Shown: piece by piece, positions 8,782 through 17,769 of the stretch
Layout: the number at the start of each line of letters is the position of its first letter
Position numbering within the stretch: the first letter of the stretch is position 1
NCBI GenBank assembly: GCA_019217005.1
Contig: JAHBNG010000033.1
Location: 62,001-126,000, forward strand
Direction of reading: 5' to 3'
DNA from: Chloroflexi bacterium TSY
Lineage (GTDB): Bacteria; Chloroflexota; Anaerolineae; Caldilineales; Caldilineaceae
DNA: 64,000 bases
The notes under the pieces: generated by a model
The model's database searches: none
What the model was told of the DNA's origin: nothing
Seen by the model: only the letters and a program-made list of their open reading frames with translations
Translations under genes and position numbers: made by a program

Positions 8782-9618
8782 CTACTTCAGAATCCGTTGA
8801 TCACTCAAGTCTTTACCGCCAACGCTCTTCGTAATTGTTCCCCCCCGATATTCCTGGATCTCTAAGTCGTGTATGGCATTCACGATATTATATTGAGTAG
8901 GCATATCTTCCCAGCGAGCGCGATAGAATCGTACTGAACCGCTGCCGCGCCCAATTTCGTGGACGACTCGATTGGGGGTTTCGGCTGGCGTCAGCACAGC
9001 ATATGCGATATCAGCCGTGCCCCATTCACCGGTTCGGGGCATATATTTGTAGTGTAAAGTGCCAGCCCCAGATGGTTTGCTTGTGGCGGCGGCAATTTCT
9101 GCCTGAGACAACTGCGTCAAATCCCCCACGTGCAGATCCATAAATTTGAATCCCAACCAACTGGCCATGCAGTGAGTTGTTCCTTGATAGGTGGTTGGTT
9201 CTGGTAACTCGCAATAAATCTTGGAGAAGCCCAGCTCTTCCCGTCCCGTAATGATCGGATCAGTCAAATTTTCCCACAACACACTCAAGAAACTGCCGGT
9301 CACTTGTTCTTGCTCACCATTGTACGTCGCAGCAAAGCTCACCCCCAATGTGTTATAACCCCGACCAGCCAGCCATTCAATCTCTTTCATATACGTTGCG
9401 GAGACGGTCACGACCGATTCTCCACTTAATTCGAAGCCCGGCGGCAAGAGATTGGAGAGTTGATCGGCATTGCTCAGAAAGCTCACCGAGACCGAAGTGG
9501 ATTTAGGACTATTTTTACCATCAAACTTGCGTCCGTCCGGACCAAAGCGCGGACCCGTCCGTGGCCCAAAATGGGTCGGCATTCGGTACATGTGGTCGGG
9601 CAAAAACGAATAGGACAT
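8782..9618 (-). CDS. Acetoacetate decarboxylase family protein
   Basis: The ATG at 9618 is preceded by a GGAGGAA ribosome site that would fall inside the coding sequence if the ATG at 9630 were used, so I prefer 9618. The protein of ~278 residues has the family's double beta-cone layout: 'LLPPGFELSGESVVTVSATYMKEIEWLAGRGYN', then 'GREELGFSKIYCELPEP', the region that carries the Schiff-base Lys (FSKIY) in true acetoacetate decarboxylases. Many family members in catabolic operons are not decarboxylases but aldolase-dehydratase-like enzymes, so the reaction is open. Neighbouring SDR and Gfo/Idh genes suggest a small-molecule degradation context. Downstream lies a GlsB-like gene on the same strand. 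Confidence 0.75.
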   Translation of the reverse strand: MSYSFLPDHMYRMPTHFGPRTGPRFGPDGRKFDGKNSPKSTSVSVSFLSNADQLSNLLPPGFELSGESVVTVSATYMKEIEWLAGRGYNTLGVSFAATYNGEQEQVTGSFLSVLWENLTDPIITGREELGFSKIYCELPEPTTYQGTTHCMASWLGFKFMDLHVGDLTQLSQAEIAAATSKPSGAGTLHYKYMPRTGEWGTADIAYAVLTPAETPNRVVHEIGRGSGSVRFYRARWEDMPTQYNIVNAIHDLEIQEYRGGTITKSVGGKDLSDQRILK

Positions 9619-9638
9619 AGGTTCCTCCATAGTGAGTA

Positions 9639-9881
9639 TTAGCGATTTATGTAGCCTGCAATGACCAACAAAACAAGCGCACCGATGACAGAAAGAATCA
9701 GACTTCCGGTTAGGCCAGTTGCAGCCAGACCAAGTATTCGGGCCAAAAAGCCACCAAGTACGCCACCAATAATTCCAACGAGAATATTACCAACTATACC
9801 GAATCCGCGCCCTTTCATGATCTGTCCTGCAATCCAGCCTTCGATTCCGCCAAGTACAAGCCACGAAATAAACCCAAACAT
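9639..9881 (-). CDS. GlsB/YeaQ/YmgE family small membrane protein
   Basis: 80 residues with three Gly-rich membrane helices: 'FISWLVLGGIEGWIAGQIMKG', 'GIVGNILVGIIGGVLGGFLARILG' and 'LILSVIGALVLLVIAGYI'. This is the full pattern of the transglycosylase-associated/YeaQ family, small inner-membrane proteins often induced by general stress; their molecular activity is unknown. A GGAGGAAACAAA ribosome site precedes the ATG. A second member of the family lies at 31182-31442. Confidence 0.85.
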   Translation of the reverse strand: MFGFISWLVLGGIEGWIAGQIMKGRGFGIVGNILVGIIGGVLGGFLARILGLAATGLTGSLILSVIGALVLLVIAGYINR

Positions 9882-10045
9882 TTTGTTTCCTCCGAATTAT
9901 GTTCTTGTTACATTGATTCTTCTGTGGTGCGGTTGTAATGAGAATAAGGTATCCCCGATTCTTAACACAGCGGGGTCCATTATGCAAATTTCACCAACGG
10001 GTGGCGATATGTATACCAAATCTAGCATTGAGGCTCTTGCCCGAT

Positions 10046-10372
10046 TCAGTTCGATGGTTCAATCAATCCTTCATCAATCATTCGTTGATAAGAGAAGTCT
10101 ATCGATGCCTCCAATTCGGTTTCAACACGATAATATTGCGCCAAAGACAACACGGCCCGCATCACGTCCTGTAATTCTTTAGCCAGTTTTTGTTTATTTG
10201 GCTCGCCATATGCTTCGACCTTGCGCCCTGTACGTTCGAAATGGTTCACTTCTGCTGCAACCTCACCACACTCCTCGGCCAGTCGGGTAACCATCTGAAA
10301 AGGGTCCCGACCATCTGGAAATCTGGTATTCAACCCCTCCACGATTTTGTATAACTTCTCTACTGTTGTCAT
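10046..10372 (-). CDS. MazG-like nucleotide pyrophosphohydrolase
   Basis: 108 residues, an all-alpha NTP pyrophosphatase of the MazG/dUTPase-like superfamily. 'RLAEECGEVAAEVNHFE' holds the ExxE half of the magnesium site and 'KELQDVMRAV' the ExxD half. Single-domain members hydrolyse (d)NTPs to NMP and pyrophosphate in house-cleaning or stress. The ATG overlaps the stop of the upstream PhyH gene by four bases (ATGA), indicating translational coupling. The region 9882-10045 downstream contains no further gene. Confidence 0.8.
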   Translation of the reverse strand: MTTVEKLYKIVEGLNTRFPDGRDPFQMVTRLAEECGEVAAEVNHFERTGRKVEAYGEPNKQKLAKELQDVMRAVLSLAQYYRVETELEASIDFSYQRMIDEGLIEPSN

Positions 10373-11355
10373 TCCTGTATAATATCCTGTTTTTCACGTT
10401 TATCCCGACCTTGTCGCCAAGTCTCACATCCCCCCTCACCACTTGGTCGCACGCCTGGTTTTGCACGATCTTCGATTCCCTTCCAAGCGTAGGGATCTGT
10501 ACCAGCCACCATCACAATATCCCGATAGTCAGAGATGGCCATATGCTCGCCTTCCTGAGGGGGATGCCAAGGGAGAAGTGATTCGGCACTCATGTAATGG
10601 TTGACTAGGACTCGTCGGTAGCCGCTTTGGGCGCGATTTGGAAAAGAGCGGTGTAAAACGTAGCCATGAAAGAAGACGAGCGAACCGGCTTTGACTTCAA
10701 CGGGGATTGCATCTTCATCTTTGTAGGGAAAGCCAAATGCTTCGCCCGTGCAATCAAAACGGGCATCATCATGGTCATATTGAGGCCAGATCAGGCCGCG
10801 CTGATGAGAACCCGGGATCAACCAGAGACAGCCGTTCTCGATTGTCGCATCATCCATTGCAATCCAACCCCCAACCAGCGAACGATCGCGCGTGGGGATA
10901 AAATACTCATCTTGGTGCCAGGCCTGACCTGGTTTTCCCGCGGCTTTGATAAAGAGCATCGATTGCATGCATTTCACATTTGGCCCAACAATCTGAGTTA
11001 GCACGTCAACCATTTTTGGGGTTGCCAAGTATTTGGTCATGATTCCTGAAATCTTGTGCGGAAAATGGATGCAAAGATAGCGGTGCAGAACTTCCTCCTC
11101 ACTTTCATCTGCTGGCACAACTGGTTCAAGTCCACGGACTTCACCTCGCTCTCCCCGACAAATGGCCAACGTCTCTGCACGGAGTTCCTCCAACTCATCT
11201 CTAGAGAGCGCATCGGGAATCACTAAATAACCATTTTCCTGGTAGAACTTGGCCAAATCGCCCTCAGGCGTAGCAGTTGGTGATTGAATAAAGTGAGGGC
11301 CACCGTTGTGAAGAGCAAGAATTTGCGGATCGAGTGCTGTGGTTAATGTCGTCAT
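10369..11355 (-). CDS. Phytanoyl-CoA dioxygenase (PhyH) family Fe(II)/2-oxoglutarate oxygenase
   Basis: 328 residues with the double-stranded beta-helix signature. 'QAWHQDEYF' provides the HxD iron ligands, 'HGYVLHRSFPN' the distal His, and 'RRVLVNHYM' the Arg that binds 2-oxoglutarate. The N-terminal 'FYQENGYLVIPDALSRDELEELRAE' is the usual family start. Bacterial members hydroxylate diverse small molecules, and the substrate cannot be inferred. It is coupled to the MazG gene by a 4 bp overlap. The last ~45 residues (Gly/Arg/Lys-rich) exceed the conserved domain. Confidence 0.85.
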   Translation of the reverse strand: MTTLTTALDPQILALHNGGPHFIQSPTATPEGDLAKFYQENGYLVIPDALSRDELEELRAETLAICRGERGEVRGLEPVVPADESEEEVLHRYLCIHFPHKISGIMTKYLATPKMVDVLTQIVGPNVKCMQSMLFIKAAGKPGQAWHQDEYFIPTRDRSLVGGWIAMDDATIENGCLWLIPGSHQRGLIWPQYDHDDARFDCTGEAFGFPYKDEDAIPVEVKAGSLVFFHGYVLHRSFPNRAQSGYRRVLVNHYMSAESLLPWHPPQEGEHMAISDYRDIVMVAGTDPYAWKGIEDRAKPGVRPSGEGGCETWRQGRDKREKQDIIQE

Positions 11356-11438
11356 GAATTCTACTCCAATATGTAGTGATAAATGAGTTTTCAGCTATCA
11401 GCTATCAGCCATTCGCCGTCAGCTGTTGGCTAAGAACC

Positions 11439-11508
11439 TATCCGAAAAGTGGTTGTGAGTCCAACCAGCCTCTCGGGCCGAATGCTTGGGCACAGAACTT
11501 TTCGGATA
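11439..11508. mobile_element. MITE-B copy 1 (TATCCGAAAAG inverted repeats)
   Basis: TATCCGAAAAG at 11439-11449 and its complement CTTTTCGGATA at 11498-11508 bound a 70 bp non-coding element. The flanks TAAGAACC on the left and AAGCACTAA on the right are shared with the copy at 16329-16397, so the whole unit is about 80 bp. An IS begins 12 bp further right. Confidence 0.7.
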
Positions 11509-11520
11509 AGCACTAAGCTA

Positions 11521-13012
11521 GACTTTGTAAGTTTTAAGCACCATAAAAAGTTAATAACAGACAGCAGAAAGTAAGGTGTTCACCTGAGAGGGAGAGAATA
11601 AACGAAGATCAGGTGAAAAGTGAGATGTCTGGAAAAGGAAATGGCACCATAAGCGGCGGCGAACCAGAGAGAGGAGGTCATGGAAGGTGGCGTGAGTCTT
11701 GTGATACCAAGCAGCTTGAGGCAAAGGGATAGAGCCATCAGGAGAGAAGGCATGAGCCATCAAGATGACAAGGCTGAAAAGACCAAAGAGAGCAGGAGTA
11801 GTCCTCTCAATGGCCAAGTCACTCCACTGGCGCTGAGTTTCGACACCGAGGTGAGCTCTGGCTTCCTCGAAAGAGACTTCAATGGACCAACGTTTGACGA
11901 AATCAGCGATGATGTGGGGGGCAGCCTGATGAATATCGGTGGAGAAGTAAGCGACGGTCTCAGCTTGGCCTTTGGGATCGCGGACTAAAACCCAGCGCAG
12001 AAGGAGCGGAGTTGTGCCGGTAGAGTACCAAAAGGCAATACCAGTGGCCCAGTCGACGACTTCAGAGTCTCCCCCATACCAGTCAATGCGGCAGCGGTGC
12101 CAACAGGTGGTTTTGAAGAGGGCAACATCTTCCAGCTTGGGCAGTCGCTGCCCAACGACAGGAGGACGACCAGGTCGTTTTGTGCCGTCAGGTTTCAAAC
12201 GGGAGGGTGGATAGTCAAAGAGACGCGCATCCAGGCGCAGAGGCCCAATCAAGGTGACTCCTTGGGATTGACAGCGCAAGCCCAACTCGATCACACTGTA
12301 AGCCCCATCGCCGATGAGCTTGATTTCTCGACCTGGCAAAGCTCGACGCAGCCAGGCCACCACCTGCATGGTTCGTTTCGCCACTGTTCGGTGGCGCTGG
12401 TTGAGCGTTTCGCTGACTTTCGGTGTTGTGAGTAAGACGCTCAGAAAGGGCATTGACCAGTAGAGGTCACTCCACGGCAACTTGACCACCACACAGAAGA
12501 CCAGCCACCGCAATCCGCTCGTGCTTACGCTCATCTTCCGGCCTGACGCCAGGCTATCTCGCCAGTGTCCTCGTTTGCTGATCTTGGGACCCCAGCGCCT
12601 TTCTAGCGTCTCGTCTACCGTTATCTCGACTGGCGCTCCCATGACCACAAACGTATCCACAATCAAGTGCAGTAAGATATAGCTCAACATCAATCCATCC
12701 CACTTTGCTCGATTCAGCACATGGTGATACTTGGACCAGTCTCCCTCTTGCTCCAATCCCATCACTCTCAACGCCGCTGTCACCGTTCGTCTTCCCTTCG
12801 TTAACACCGTCCCTATCACCAAGACCAGTGCCTTTTGGTACGTCGGTTCTGTGAAGACTGGGCGAAAGCTCTCGAACAACGGGATTATTTCTGCTGGAAG
12901 GAACATTGGGCTCTCCTCTCTTTGATAGTTGTTTTCTCACTCCTATCTTACATCAGCTTCCCTTTTGTTCCTTCTTTATTAACTTTTTAATGTGCCCAAA
13001 TTGTACAAAGTC
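11521..13012 (-). mobile_element. Complete IS (IS701/IS4-like DDE), 1492 bp
   Basis: The ends are imperfect 37 bp inverted repeats beginning GACTTTGTA, with 30 of 37 positions matching, including an identical inner block AAAAAGTTAATAA. AGCTA lies directly left of the element and one base beyond its right end, a probable 5 bp target duplication with uncertain edge. The right end is 3 bp from the stop of kptA, so the IS landed in the intergenic space of a kptA-phyH-mazG string. Confidence 0.85.
11551..12906 (-). CDS. DDE transposase, IS701/IS4-like
   Basis: 451 residues, intact. The first catalytic Asp is probably in 'EITVDETLERRWG', the second in 'LIGDGAYSVIELG', and the Glu in 'WSIEVSFEEARAHLGVE' (Y/W-x2-E-x3-E type), followed by 'QRQWSDLAIERTTPALFGLFSLVIL', a tail characteristic of these transposases. 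'SKYHHVLNRAKWD' near residue 60 matches the N-terminal domain of IS701-type enzymes. The single unbroken frame and matching ends suggest the element could still be active. This contrasts with the three decayed IS copies elsewhere in the window. The family assignment is from memory of motif patterns and not from a search. Confidence 0.8.
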   Translation of the reverse strand: MFLPAEIIPLFESFRPVFTEPTYQKALVLVIGTVLTKGRRTVTAALRVMGLEQEGDWSKYHHVLNRAKWDGLMLSYILLHLIVDTFVVMGAPVEITVDETLERRWGPKISKRGHWRDSLASGRKMSVSTSGLRWLVFCVVVKLPWSDLYWSMPFLSVLLTTPKVSETLNQRHRTVAKRTMQVVAWLRRALPGREIKLIGDGAYSVIELGLRCQSQGVTLIGPLRLDARLFDYPPSRLKPDGTKRPGRPPVVGQRLPKLEDVALFKTTCWHRCRIDWYGGDSEVVDWATGIAFWYSTGTTPLLLRWVLVRDPKGQAETVAYFSTDIHQAAPHIIADFVKRWSIEVSFEEARAHLGVETQRQWSDLAIERTTPALFGLFSLVILMAHAFSPDGSIPLPQAAWYHKTHATFHDLLSLVRRRLWCHFLFQTSHFSPDLRLFSPSQVNTLLSAVCY

Positions 13013-13015
13013 GAG

Positions 13016-13579
13016 CTAAGGGCTAATAGCTGATACCTGGACGATCGATATAAACACTGTTGGAACAAAATTAGTCAGCCAAACACCATTTTCAGACTGA
13101 TAAAACGTATATCCCTGACTATGCATTGCGCCGGATGCAATGTTCAATACAGTCGGCTTCCCATGTCGCTTGCCAACCTTGATGGCGGTTTCGACATGGG
13201 CCGATAGGTGGACATGATGGCGTTTACCAGACTTCAAACCCTGTTGCAAGATCGAGTCCAGAAATCGAGTAGCCGTTCCATGATAAAGCAACTCGGGTGG
13301 AGCGACAGGTGTTAACCCCAATTCGACCTGAATTGAATGGCCCTGGTTGGCGCGAATGCGCTGCCGATCTGGCGATAAGGCAAAGCGTTGCTTATCATTC
13401 TGGGAGACGACCTCATCAATCAATTGAGGGGTCAGATGAATGCCAGCCTGTGTGGCGCGTGCAATTAGTTCAGAAACTGATGCCCAACCGGCATGGTCGA
13501 GCGTCAAGCCGATCTGTTCCGGCTTATGTCGTAGCACAAGACTCATAAATTTGCTGAGGCGGATCAATTGTTTGTTCAT
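13016..13579 (-). CDS. kptA: RNA 2'-phosphotransferase (Tpt1/KptA)
   Basis: 187 residues. Family features in order: 'LSKFMSLVLRHKPEQIGLTLDHAGW' (winged N-terminal domain with the Arg-His that contact the RNA 2'-phosphate), 'QRFALSPDRQRIRANQGHS', 'LYHGTATRFLDSILQQGLKSGKRHHVHLS' (NAD-binding Arg/His/Ser) and 'GVWLTNFVPTVFI'. KptA/Tpt1 transfers an internal RNA 2'-phosphate to NAD+. In bacteria its natural RNA substrate is uncertain. The last seven residues (QVSAISP) are encoded by the intergenic 'atcagctattag' repeat word, so the original C-terminus may have been extended by repeat sequence before the IS landed 3 bp away. Confidence 0.9.
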   Translation of the reverse strand: MNKQLIRLSKFMSLVLRHKPEQIGLTLDHAGWASVSELIARATQAGIHLTPQLIDEVVSQNDKQRFALSPDRQRIRANQGHSIQVELGLTPVAPPELLYHGTATRFLDSILQQGLKSGKRHHVHLSAHVETAIKVGKRHGKPTVLNIASGAMHSQGYTFYQSENGVWLTNFVPTVFISIVQVSAISP

Positions 13580-13749
13580 GGATATTTCCTGGAAATACTT
13601 TAGTCAATCTGTCTTCTATTTTAGTAGAAAGCGGTGTTCCCGTAAAGCAGCACCACTGGTTGGTATACTAGATTACTCCTCATGACCGTGATATACTAAA
13701 ATATCTATTACATTTCATTTGATAACCAGATTCGAGAGAATGCACATCC

Positions 13750-14613
13750 ATGAGAATCATCGATGCCCATAATCACCCAGACTGGCATGGTCATAATTTC
13801 ACCAGATTCATTGAAAATATGGATCAGTTTGGGATCGAAAAAACCTGGCTCTTGTCGTGGGAAGCCCCACCTGACGAATATTTTCCGGATGTTTATAACA
13901 GTGTCTCCCTATTAGGGGATGGCTACCCCCTTCCCTTCACAAATTGCTTACGCTACAAAGAGCGCGCTCCGGACCGCTTTGTGCTCTGCTACGCACCGGA
14001 TCCTCGTCGTCCCGATGCCATCGACCAGCTCCAAGCCGCCATTGACGTACATGGCGTGCAAGTCTATGGCGAACTCAAGCTCCGCATGATGTATGACAAT
14101 CCCGATGCATTGCGCATTTATCGATTCTGTGGCGAAAAAGGATTGCCCATCACGGTTCACATCGACTATGAATTTGAGACAGGGCACCGCTACCCGCGTC
14201 CCACTTGGTGGTATGGTGGCGGGATCGACCCATTTGAGCGTGCCGTCCGGGCCTGTCCAGAGACTATCTTTATCGGCCATGCACCCGGATTCTGGGCACA
14301 CATCTCGAGCGACGACAAATTTGACCAAGAACCCTATCCATCTGGCCCCGTGCTCCCGGGAGGGAAAGTGCCTCAAATGTTCCGCGACTACCCAAACCTC
14401 TACGCAGATCTATCGGCTGGTTCCGCCCGTCGAGCGCTAGAACGTGACCCTGTCCACGCCAAGGAATTTCTCATTGAATTTCAAGATCGCTTGCTCTATG
14501 GACGCGATTATTTTGACAATCTGCTCCAAGAATTCCTGAATTCGCTAGAACTTTCACAGACGGTCTTAAAGAAAATATATGCAGAGAATGCAATAAGGTT
14601 AGTAGGAACGTAG
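13750..14613 (+). CDS. Amidohydrolase 2-type TIM-barrel metal hydrolase
   Basis: The 'IIDAHNH' strand-1 metal motif occupies residues 3-9. 'ITVHID' (strand 5 His), 'TIFIGHAPGFW' (strand 6 His) and 'LLYGRDYFDN' (strand 8 Asp) complete the usual mononuclear site of the amidohydrolase-2 branch (decarboxylase/lactonase-like). 287 residues is the common length. Likely reaction: hydrolysis or decarboxylation of a lactone or aromatic acid; the specific substrate is unknown. A sugar epimerase/dehydrogenase gene follows after 25 bp, suggesting a uronate or sugar-lactone context. Confidence 0.8.
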   Translation: MRIIDAHNHPDWHGHNFTRFIENMDQFGIEKTWLLSWEAPPDEYFPDVYNSVSLLGDGYPLPFTNCLRYKERAPDRFVLCYAPDPRRPDAIDQLQAAIDVHGVQVYGELKLRMMYDNPDALRIYRFCGEKGLPITVHIDYEFETGHRYPRPTWWYGGGIDPFERAVRACPETIFIGHAPGFWAHISSDDKFDQEPYPSGPVLPGGKVPQMFRDYPNLYADLSAGSARRALERDPVHAKEFLIEFQDRLLYGRDYFDNLLQEFLNSLELSQTVLKKIYAENAIRLVGT

Positions 14614-14638
14614 AACTCAGAACTCAGAACTTACAACT

Positions 14639-15400
14639 ATGAACATAAACAAAATTCTTGTGACTGGTATGAGTGGGTTGATTGGTGGTGTCGTGCGAGA
14701 GCGACTACAAGATCGGTATAAACTAAGCGCGCTCAACCGCAGCGATGTCCCTGGTGTTCCTTGTCATAGGACCGATATCGATGATTTGGCCGCCATCCAG
14801 CCCGCATTTGACGGTATCGATCTGGTGATTCACCTGGCAGCCAATGCGAGCATGTCGGCATCCTGGAACGACATTTTGCAGACCAACATTGTTGGTACCT
14901 ACAACGTTTTTGAAGCAGCGCGCCAGGCAGGTGTCCAGCGCATTATCTATGCCAGCAGTGGGTCAACAACCTCTGGTTGGGAGAAAGAGATGCCCTTTAG
15001 TGCGCTGGCCCAGGGTCGATACGATGAGGCACCCGTCGAATGGCCCATGCTGAGTGACAAGTCACCCGTTCGGCCATCCGGCATTTATGGCACCAGCAAA
15101 GTCTTCGGCGAAGCACTGGCCCGACACATCACAGATACATCCGATCTCTCCATCATTTGCCTCCGCATTGGTCATGTCACGCGTGATGACAAACCGACCA
15201 CCATTCGTGACTATTCGGTCTGGTGCAGCCAACGAGACATTGCCCAGATGATCGAAAAGTGTGTCGCTGCACCCGCCAGCCTCAAATATGACATCTTCTA
15301 CGTAGTCTCCAACAACAAATGGAGCTATCGAGATTTGGCTCACGCACGGGAAGTAGTGGGGTATGAGCCATTGGACTCAGTAGAGGATTATCGGGAGTAG
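14639..15400 (+). CDS. NAD-dependent epimerase/dehydratase (extended SDR, uronate-dehydrogenase-like)
   Basis: 'ILVTGMSGLIGGVVRERL' carries the GxxGxxG nucleotide loop. 'VIHLAANASM', 'NIVGTYNVFEAARQAGVQRIIYASS' and the catalytic Tyr/Lys pair in 'PSGIYGTSKVFGE' are complete. At 253 residues it is close to uronate dehydrogenases and shorter than nucleotide-sugar epimerases. Pairing with the amidohydrolase (a possible sugar lactonase) supports oxidation of a sugar acid followed by lactone opening. This is an inference. The 25 bp gap contains 'agaactcagaactcagaac' direct repeats and no clear ribosome site. Confidence 0.75.
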   Translation: MNINKILVTGMSGLIGGVVRERLQDRYKLSALNRSDVPGVPCHRTDIDDLAAIQPAFDGIDLVIHLAANASMSASWNDILQTNIVGTYNVFEAARQAGVQRIIYASSGSTTSGWEKEMPFSALAQGRYDEAPVEWPMLSDKSPVRPSGIYGTSKVFGEALARHITDTSDLSIICLRIGHVTRDDKPTTIRDYSVWCSQRDIAQMIEKCVAAPASLKYDIFYVVSNNKWSYRDLAHAREVVGYEPLDSVEDYRE

Positions 15401-15912
15401 AGGCGAACGATCCTTCCTCTACAGGCCCTTTTGTTGGCAAGCGCAGATCACATTATGCGCGTACCTGCGGTTACAGAAAAGCCTTATCGCTTGACTTATC
15501 CTCTGGAACTGGATGCAGTGAGCGGCCGCGTCTATACAACATAGAAACATTCATAACTCAGTTTAGGTAAGAATGAAGTGTTTCATTGCATCTGGTATAG
15601 AAGAAAAATAATCAAACTCGTATCAAGCAAAGTTGTGTAGAGCAATGACTTTACCTGATATGGGTGTCAATACTGATCACAGCCGTAAATGAGAATCAAT
15701 TTGACCGTCATCTATCGAGCGGTACAATCAAATTTGGTAAGCATTCAGCTAGTCAGCCATCAGCTCGGCATGTCCCTATCGAGACAAGCTGCTTAAACGT
15801 GTCAAGCTGATAGCTGAAATGCTGATAGCTGAAATGCTGATAAGCTGCCAGCTACCAAATTTGTTCTCATTGATGAGCAAGTGCAGTAAATCAGATAGCT
15901 AAGGAGCTAAGT
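15401..15912. other. 512 bp intergenic region with repeat words, no gene seen
   Basis: No supported ORF. Positions 15740-15855 hold imperfect repeats of 'cagcta', 'gatagctgaaatgct' (twice in tandem, 15807-15842) and their inverse, the same word family seen at 5435 and 11390. A ribosome site 'ctaaggagctaag' precedes the DoxX gene. Confidence 0.6.
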
Positions 15913-16323
15913 ATGAATTTTCTTTCCAGATACGCTCATTGGGCGTTGCGTCTTGCGATGGCGAGCGTGTTTATTGTTCACGGTGTCGACAAATTTCTAA
16001 ATCCAGGCATGGCAGAGATGATGGGGTTACCATTGGCAGTCTGGCTTTTGGTAGCGGCCGCAGAAGTAGGTGGTGCTCTGTTGATTCTTGTCGGTGGCTT
16101 TGGTTTCAACTGGGCAACCCGACTGGGGGCATTGGCTCTACTTCCTGTCATGTTGGGAGCAATTTTCATGGTCCATTGGGGACAGTGGTCGTTCATGGCT
16201 TCAGCAACACATCCCGTAGGCGGCATTGAATTCCAAGTTACACTCGCGCTGCTGGCCCTTTATTTCCTTTTACAAGGCAATAGTGCTGATGAGACAAACA
16301 TGTCGCAGACTGCTGCGGCATAA
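15913..16323 (+). CDS. DoxX family membrane protein
   Basis: 136 residues with four predicted membrane helices. The first, 'WALRLAMASVFIVHGVDKFLNPG', shows the family pattern (helix, then HGxxKF). 'AAAEVGGALLILVGGFGF', 'LGALALLPVMLGAIFMVHWG' and 'FQVTLALLALYFLLQG' follow. DoxX-like proteins are thought to act with quinones or in redox stress in the membrane; the specific role is unknown. It is preceded by a strong GGAG ribosome site and followed 5 bp after the stop by MITE-B copy 2. Confidence 0.8.
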   Translation: MNFLSRYAHWALRLAMASVFIVHGVDKFLNPGMAEMMGLPLAVWLLVAAAEVGGALLILVGGFGFNWATRLGALALLPVMLGAIFMVHWGQWSFMASATHPVGGIEFQVTLALLALYFLLQGNSADETNMSQTAAA

Positions 16324-16328
16324 GAATC

Positions 16329-16397
16329 TATCCGAAAAGGGGATGTGTCCGACTAATTTCTCGTACGAGCATAGATCGTCACAGAGCTTTTCGGATA
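16329..16397. mobile_element. MITE-B copy 2
   Basis: 69 bp bounded by TATCCGAAAAG (16329-16339) and CTTTTCGGATA (16387-16397). The flanks TAAGAATC / AAGCACTAA match copy 1 at 11439-11508, while the interior differs strongly, so only the ends are conserved. As with copy 1, an IS lies just to its right (here 73 bp away). Confidence 0.7.
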
Positions 16398-16470
16398 AGC
16401 ACTAACGACAGGTAGCGTCGCTTATCTTGTCGATAATCGGTAGATCGCAACGCGGAGTGAGCATTCTCTA

Positions 16471-17768
16471 AGGCTAAACCAAAAAAATAAATAATTATAC
16501 GCGAACGAGAGAATGGAGAGGGGGAATAAGGACAAACCATTTTTCTAAACCAGGTAAACGTTGGAAGCGTTGTGCCAAACGGTCCATCTCTTTCTGAGTG
16601 AGTTTGACGCCGGTCTCATAAAGAGTGGAATTCAGGTGAACGAAGGGTTGTAGTTGGTTAAAGCGAAAAGAACGGGCAAAATTGAGAACGGTCTCAAGAG
16701 AATCGAGAAGAACCGTTCCAGTGTTTTCAAGATGGCCCCAAACCCGTTCGATGGGGTTGTATTTACTGTGATAAGGAGGGTAGCAGGCGAGCTGAATAGA
16801 GAGACGATAGTGCTCAACAAACTGAGTGAGACGATACATAAACTGAGTCCGACGGGTATGATTTTCGGGACCATTGTCCTGATTGATCACGAGGGTCTTG
16901 ACGTGAGGAAAGTGTTCACGTACGCTTTCCCAAAATCAATCAGGCAGTCGACAATACAGTCACTCGTCACTTTCGACTGAGTCAAGTAAAGAAAGAGTTC
17001 CTTGGTTGAAGGGAGGTAAATGCCAAAGGAGTGACTTTCTCGGTCTTCTTATCTTGAAAGTCATGATCGAGCGCTTTGACAACCACTCGACTTATCCCTT
17101 CTCTCGAGAAACGGTCAAGTAAAATCGTCGCTTTGGCATCCCAAGAGGCGCAGAACCGTCTCGTCTGCATCCGCTTCTTGATTGATCTGATGAATTCTAT
17201 CAAAGATCGCATCGGTCTCTGGGATCTTTTCACTGGTTGACTTTTTTGACCCGGTTTGAGCCATAGCCTAACTCATTGAGCTTCAAGCGGATGGCCTCTT
17301 CGCCAGGCAATTCCTCATCTGTGTATCCTTTCTGCTCGATGAGCTGGGTACGCATTTCGGCGGCGGTTAGTCGAGTGTACAATTGGGGGGGTCGAAAGGT
17401 GGGATCGGTCTGGCTGAATTGATCGGCGATTTCAACCATATCGGCCAGTAAAGTGGGGATATGGTCTTCGGCTTTTTTGCGACCACGTCGGTGGCTTTGG
17501 TCGACATAACAGAAGCCGCCTTCTAGTTCTTCCAGGGCTTTGGCTATCGTCGCCCGATTCCAGCCCAACTCTCGTTCTGCTTTCGTCGGACTCCCTTCGC
17601 ATATCGTTTTGACCGTTTGGGCCATGAAGTGCCTTCTTTCGTATCCACTTAACATGGCCTTCGTCTCTTTCAAGACTTCAACCATTTCTGGCGAGATTGT
17701 CATTTTTGCTCCTTTTGGAGAGCTAGTTTAACACCTTCTCGCGTATATTTTATTTTTTGGATTGGCCT
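16471..17768 (-). mobile_element. ISAzo13-like element, 1298 bp, degenerate
   Basis: Inverted terminal repeats begin AGGCTAAACCAAAAAAATAA on the left and AGGCCAATCCAAAAAATAAA on the right, both running into a shared ATACGCGA. A TA dinucleotide flanks each side (16469-16470 and 17769-17770), consistent with TA target duplication. The right edge cuts directly into a sensor kinase reading frame. Confidence 0.8.
16495..17703 (-). pseudogene. ISAzo13 family transposase, frameshifted
   Basis: The product is recognisable in three pieces: 17703-17230 (N-terminal, 'AERELGWNRATIAKALEELEGG' and 'LADMVEIADQFSQTDPTFR'), about 17220-16985 ('SWDAKATILLDRFSREG', first catalytic Asp) and 16890-16495 ('INQDNGPENHTRRTQFM', second Asp, and 'YPPYHSKYNPIERVWGHLE', the catalytic Glu). 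At least three frame changes separate these pieces, so no full-length DDE protein can be made without recoding. The motifs fit the ISAzo13 (IS630-related) group. The element is probably inactive, unless the indels are assembly errors. Confidence 0.8.
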
Positions 17769-17769
17769 T

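Noticed and set aside
11972..12435. Plus-strand frames opposite the IS transposase
   Set aside because: They are shadows of the intact minus-strand transposase.
15440..15560. Possible tRNA or structured RNA in the 15.4 kb gap
   Set aside because: No cloverleaf, no TTC-type T-loop and no CCA or acceptor pairing could be drawn.
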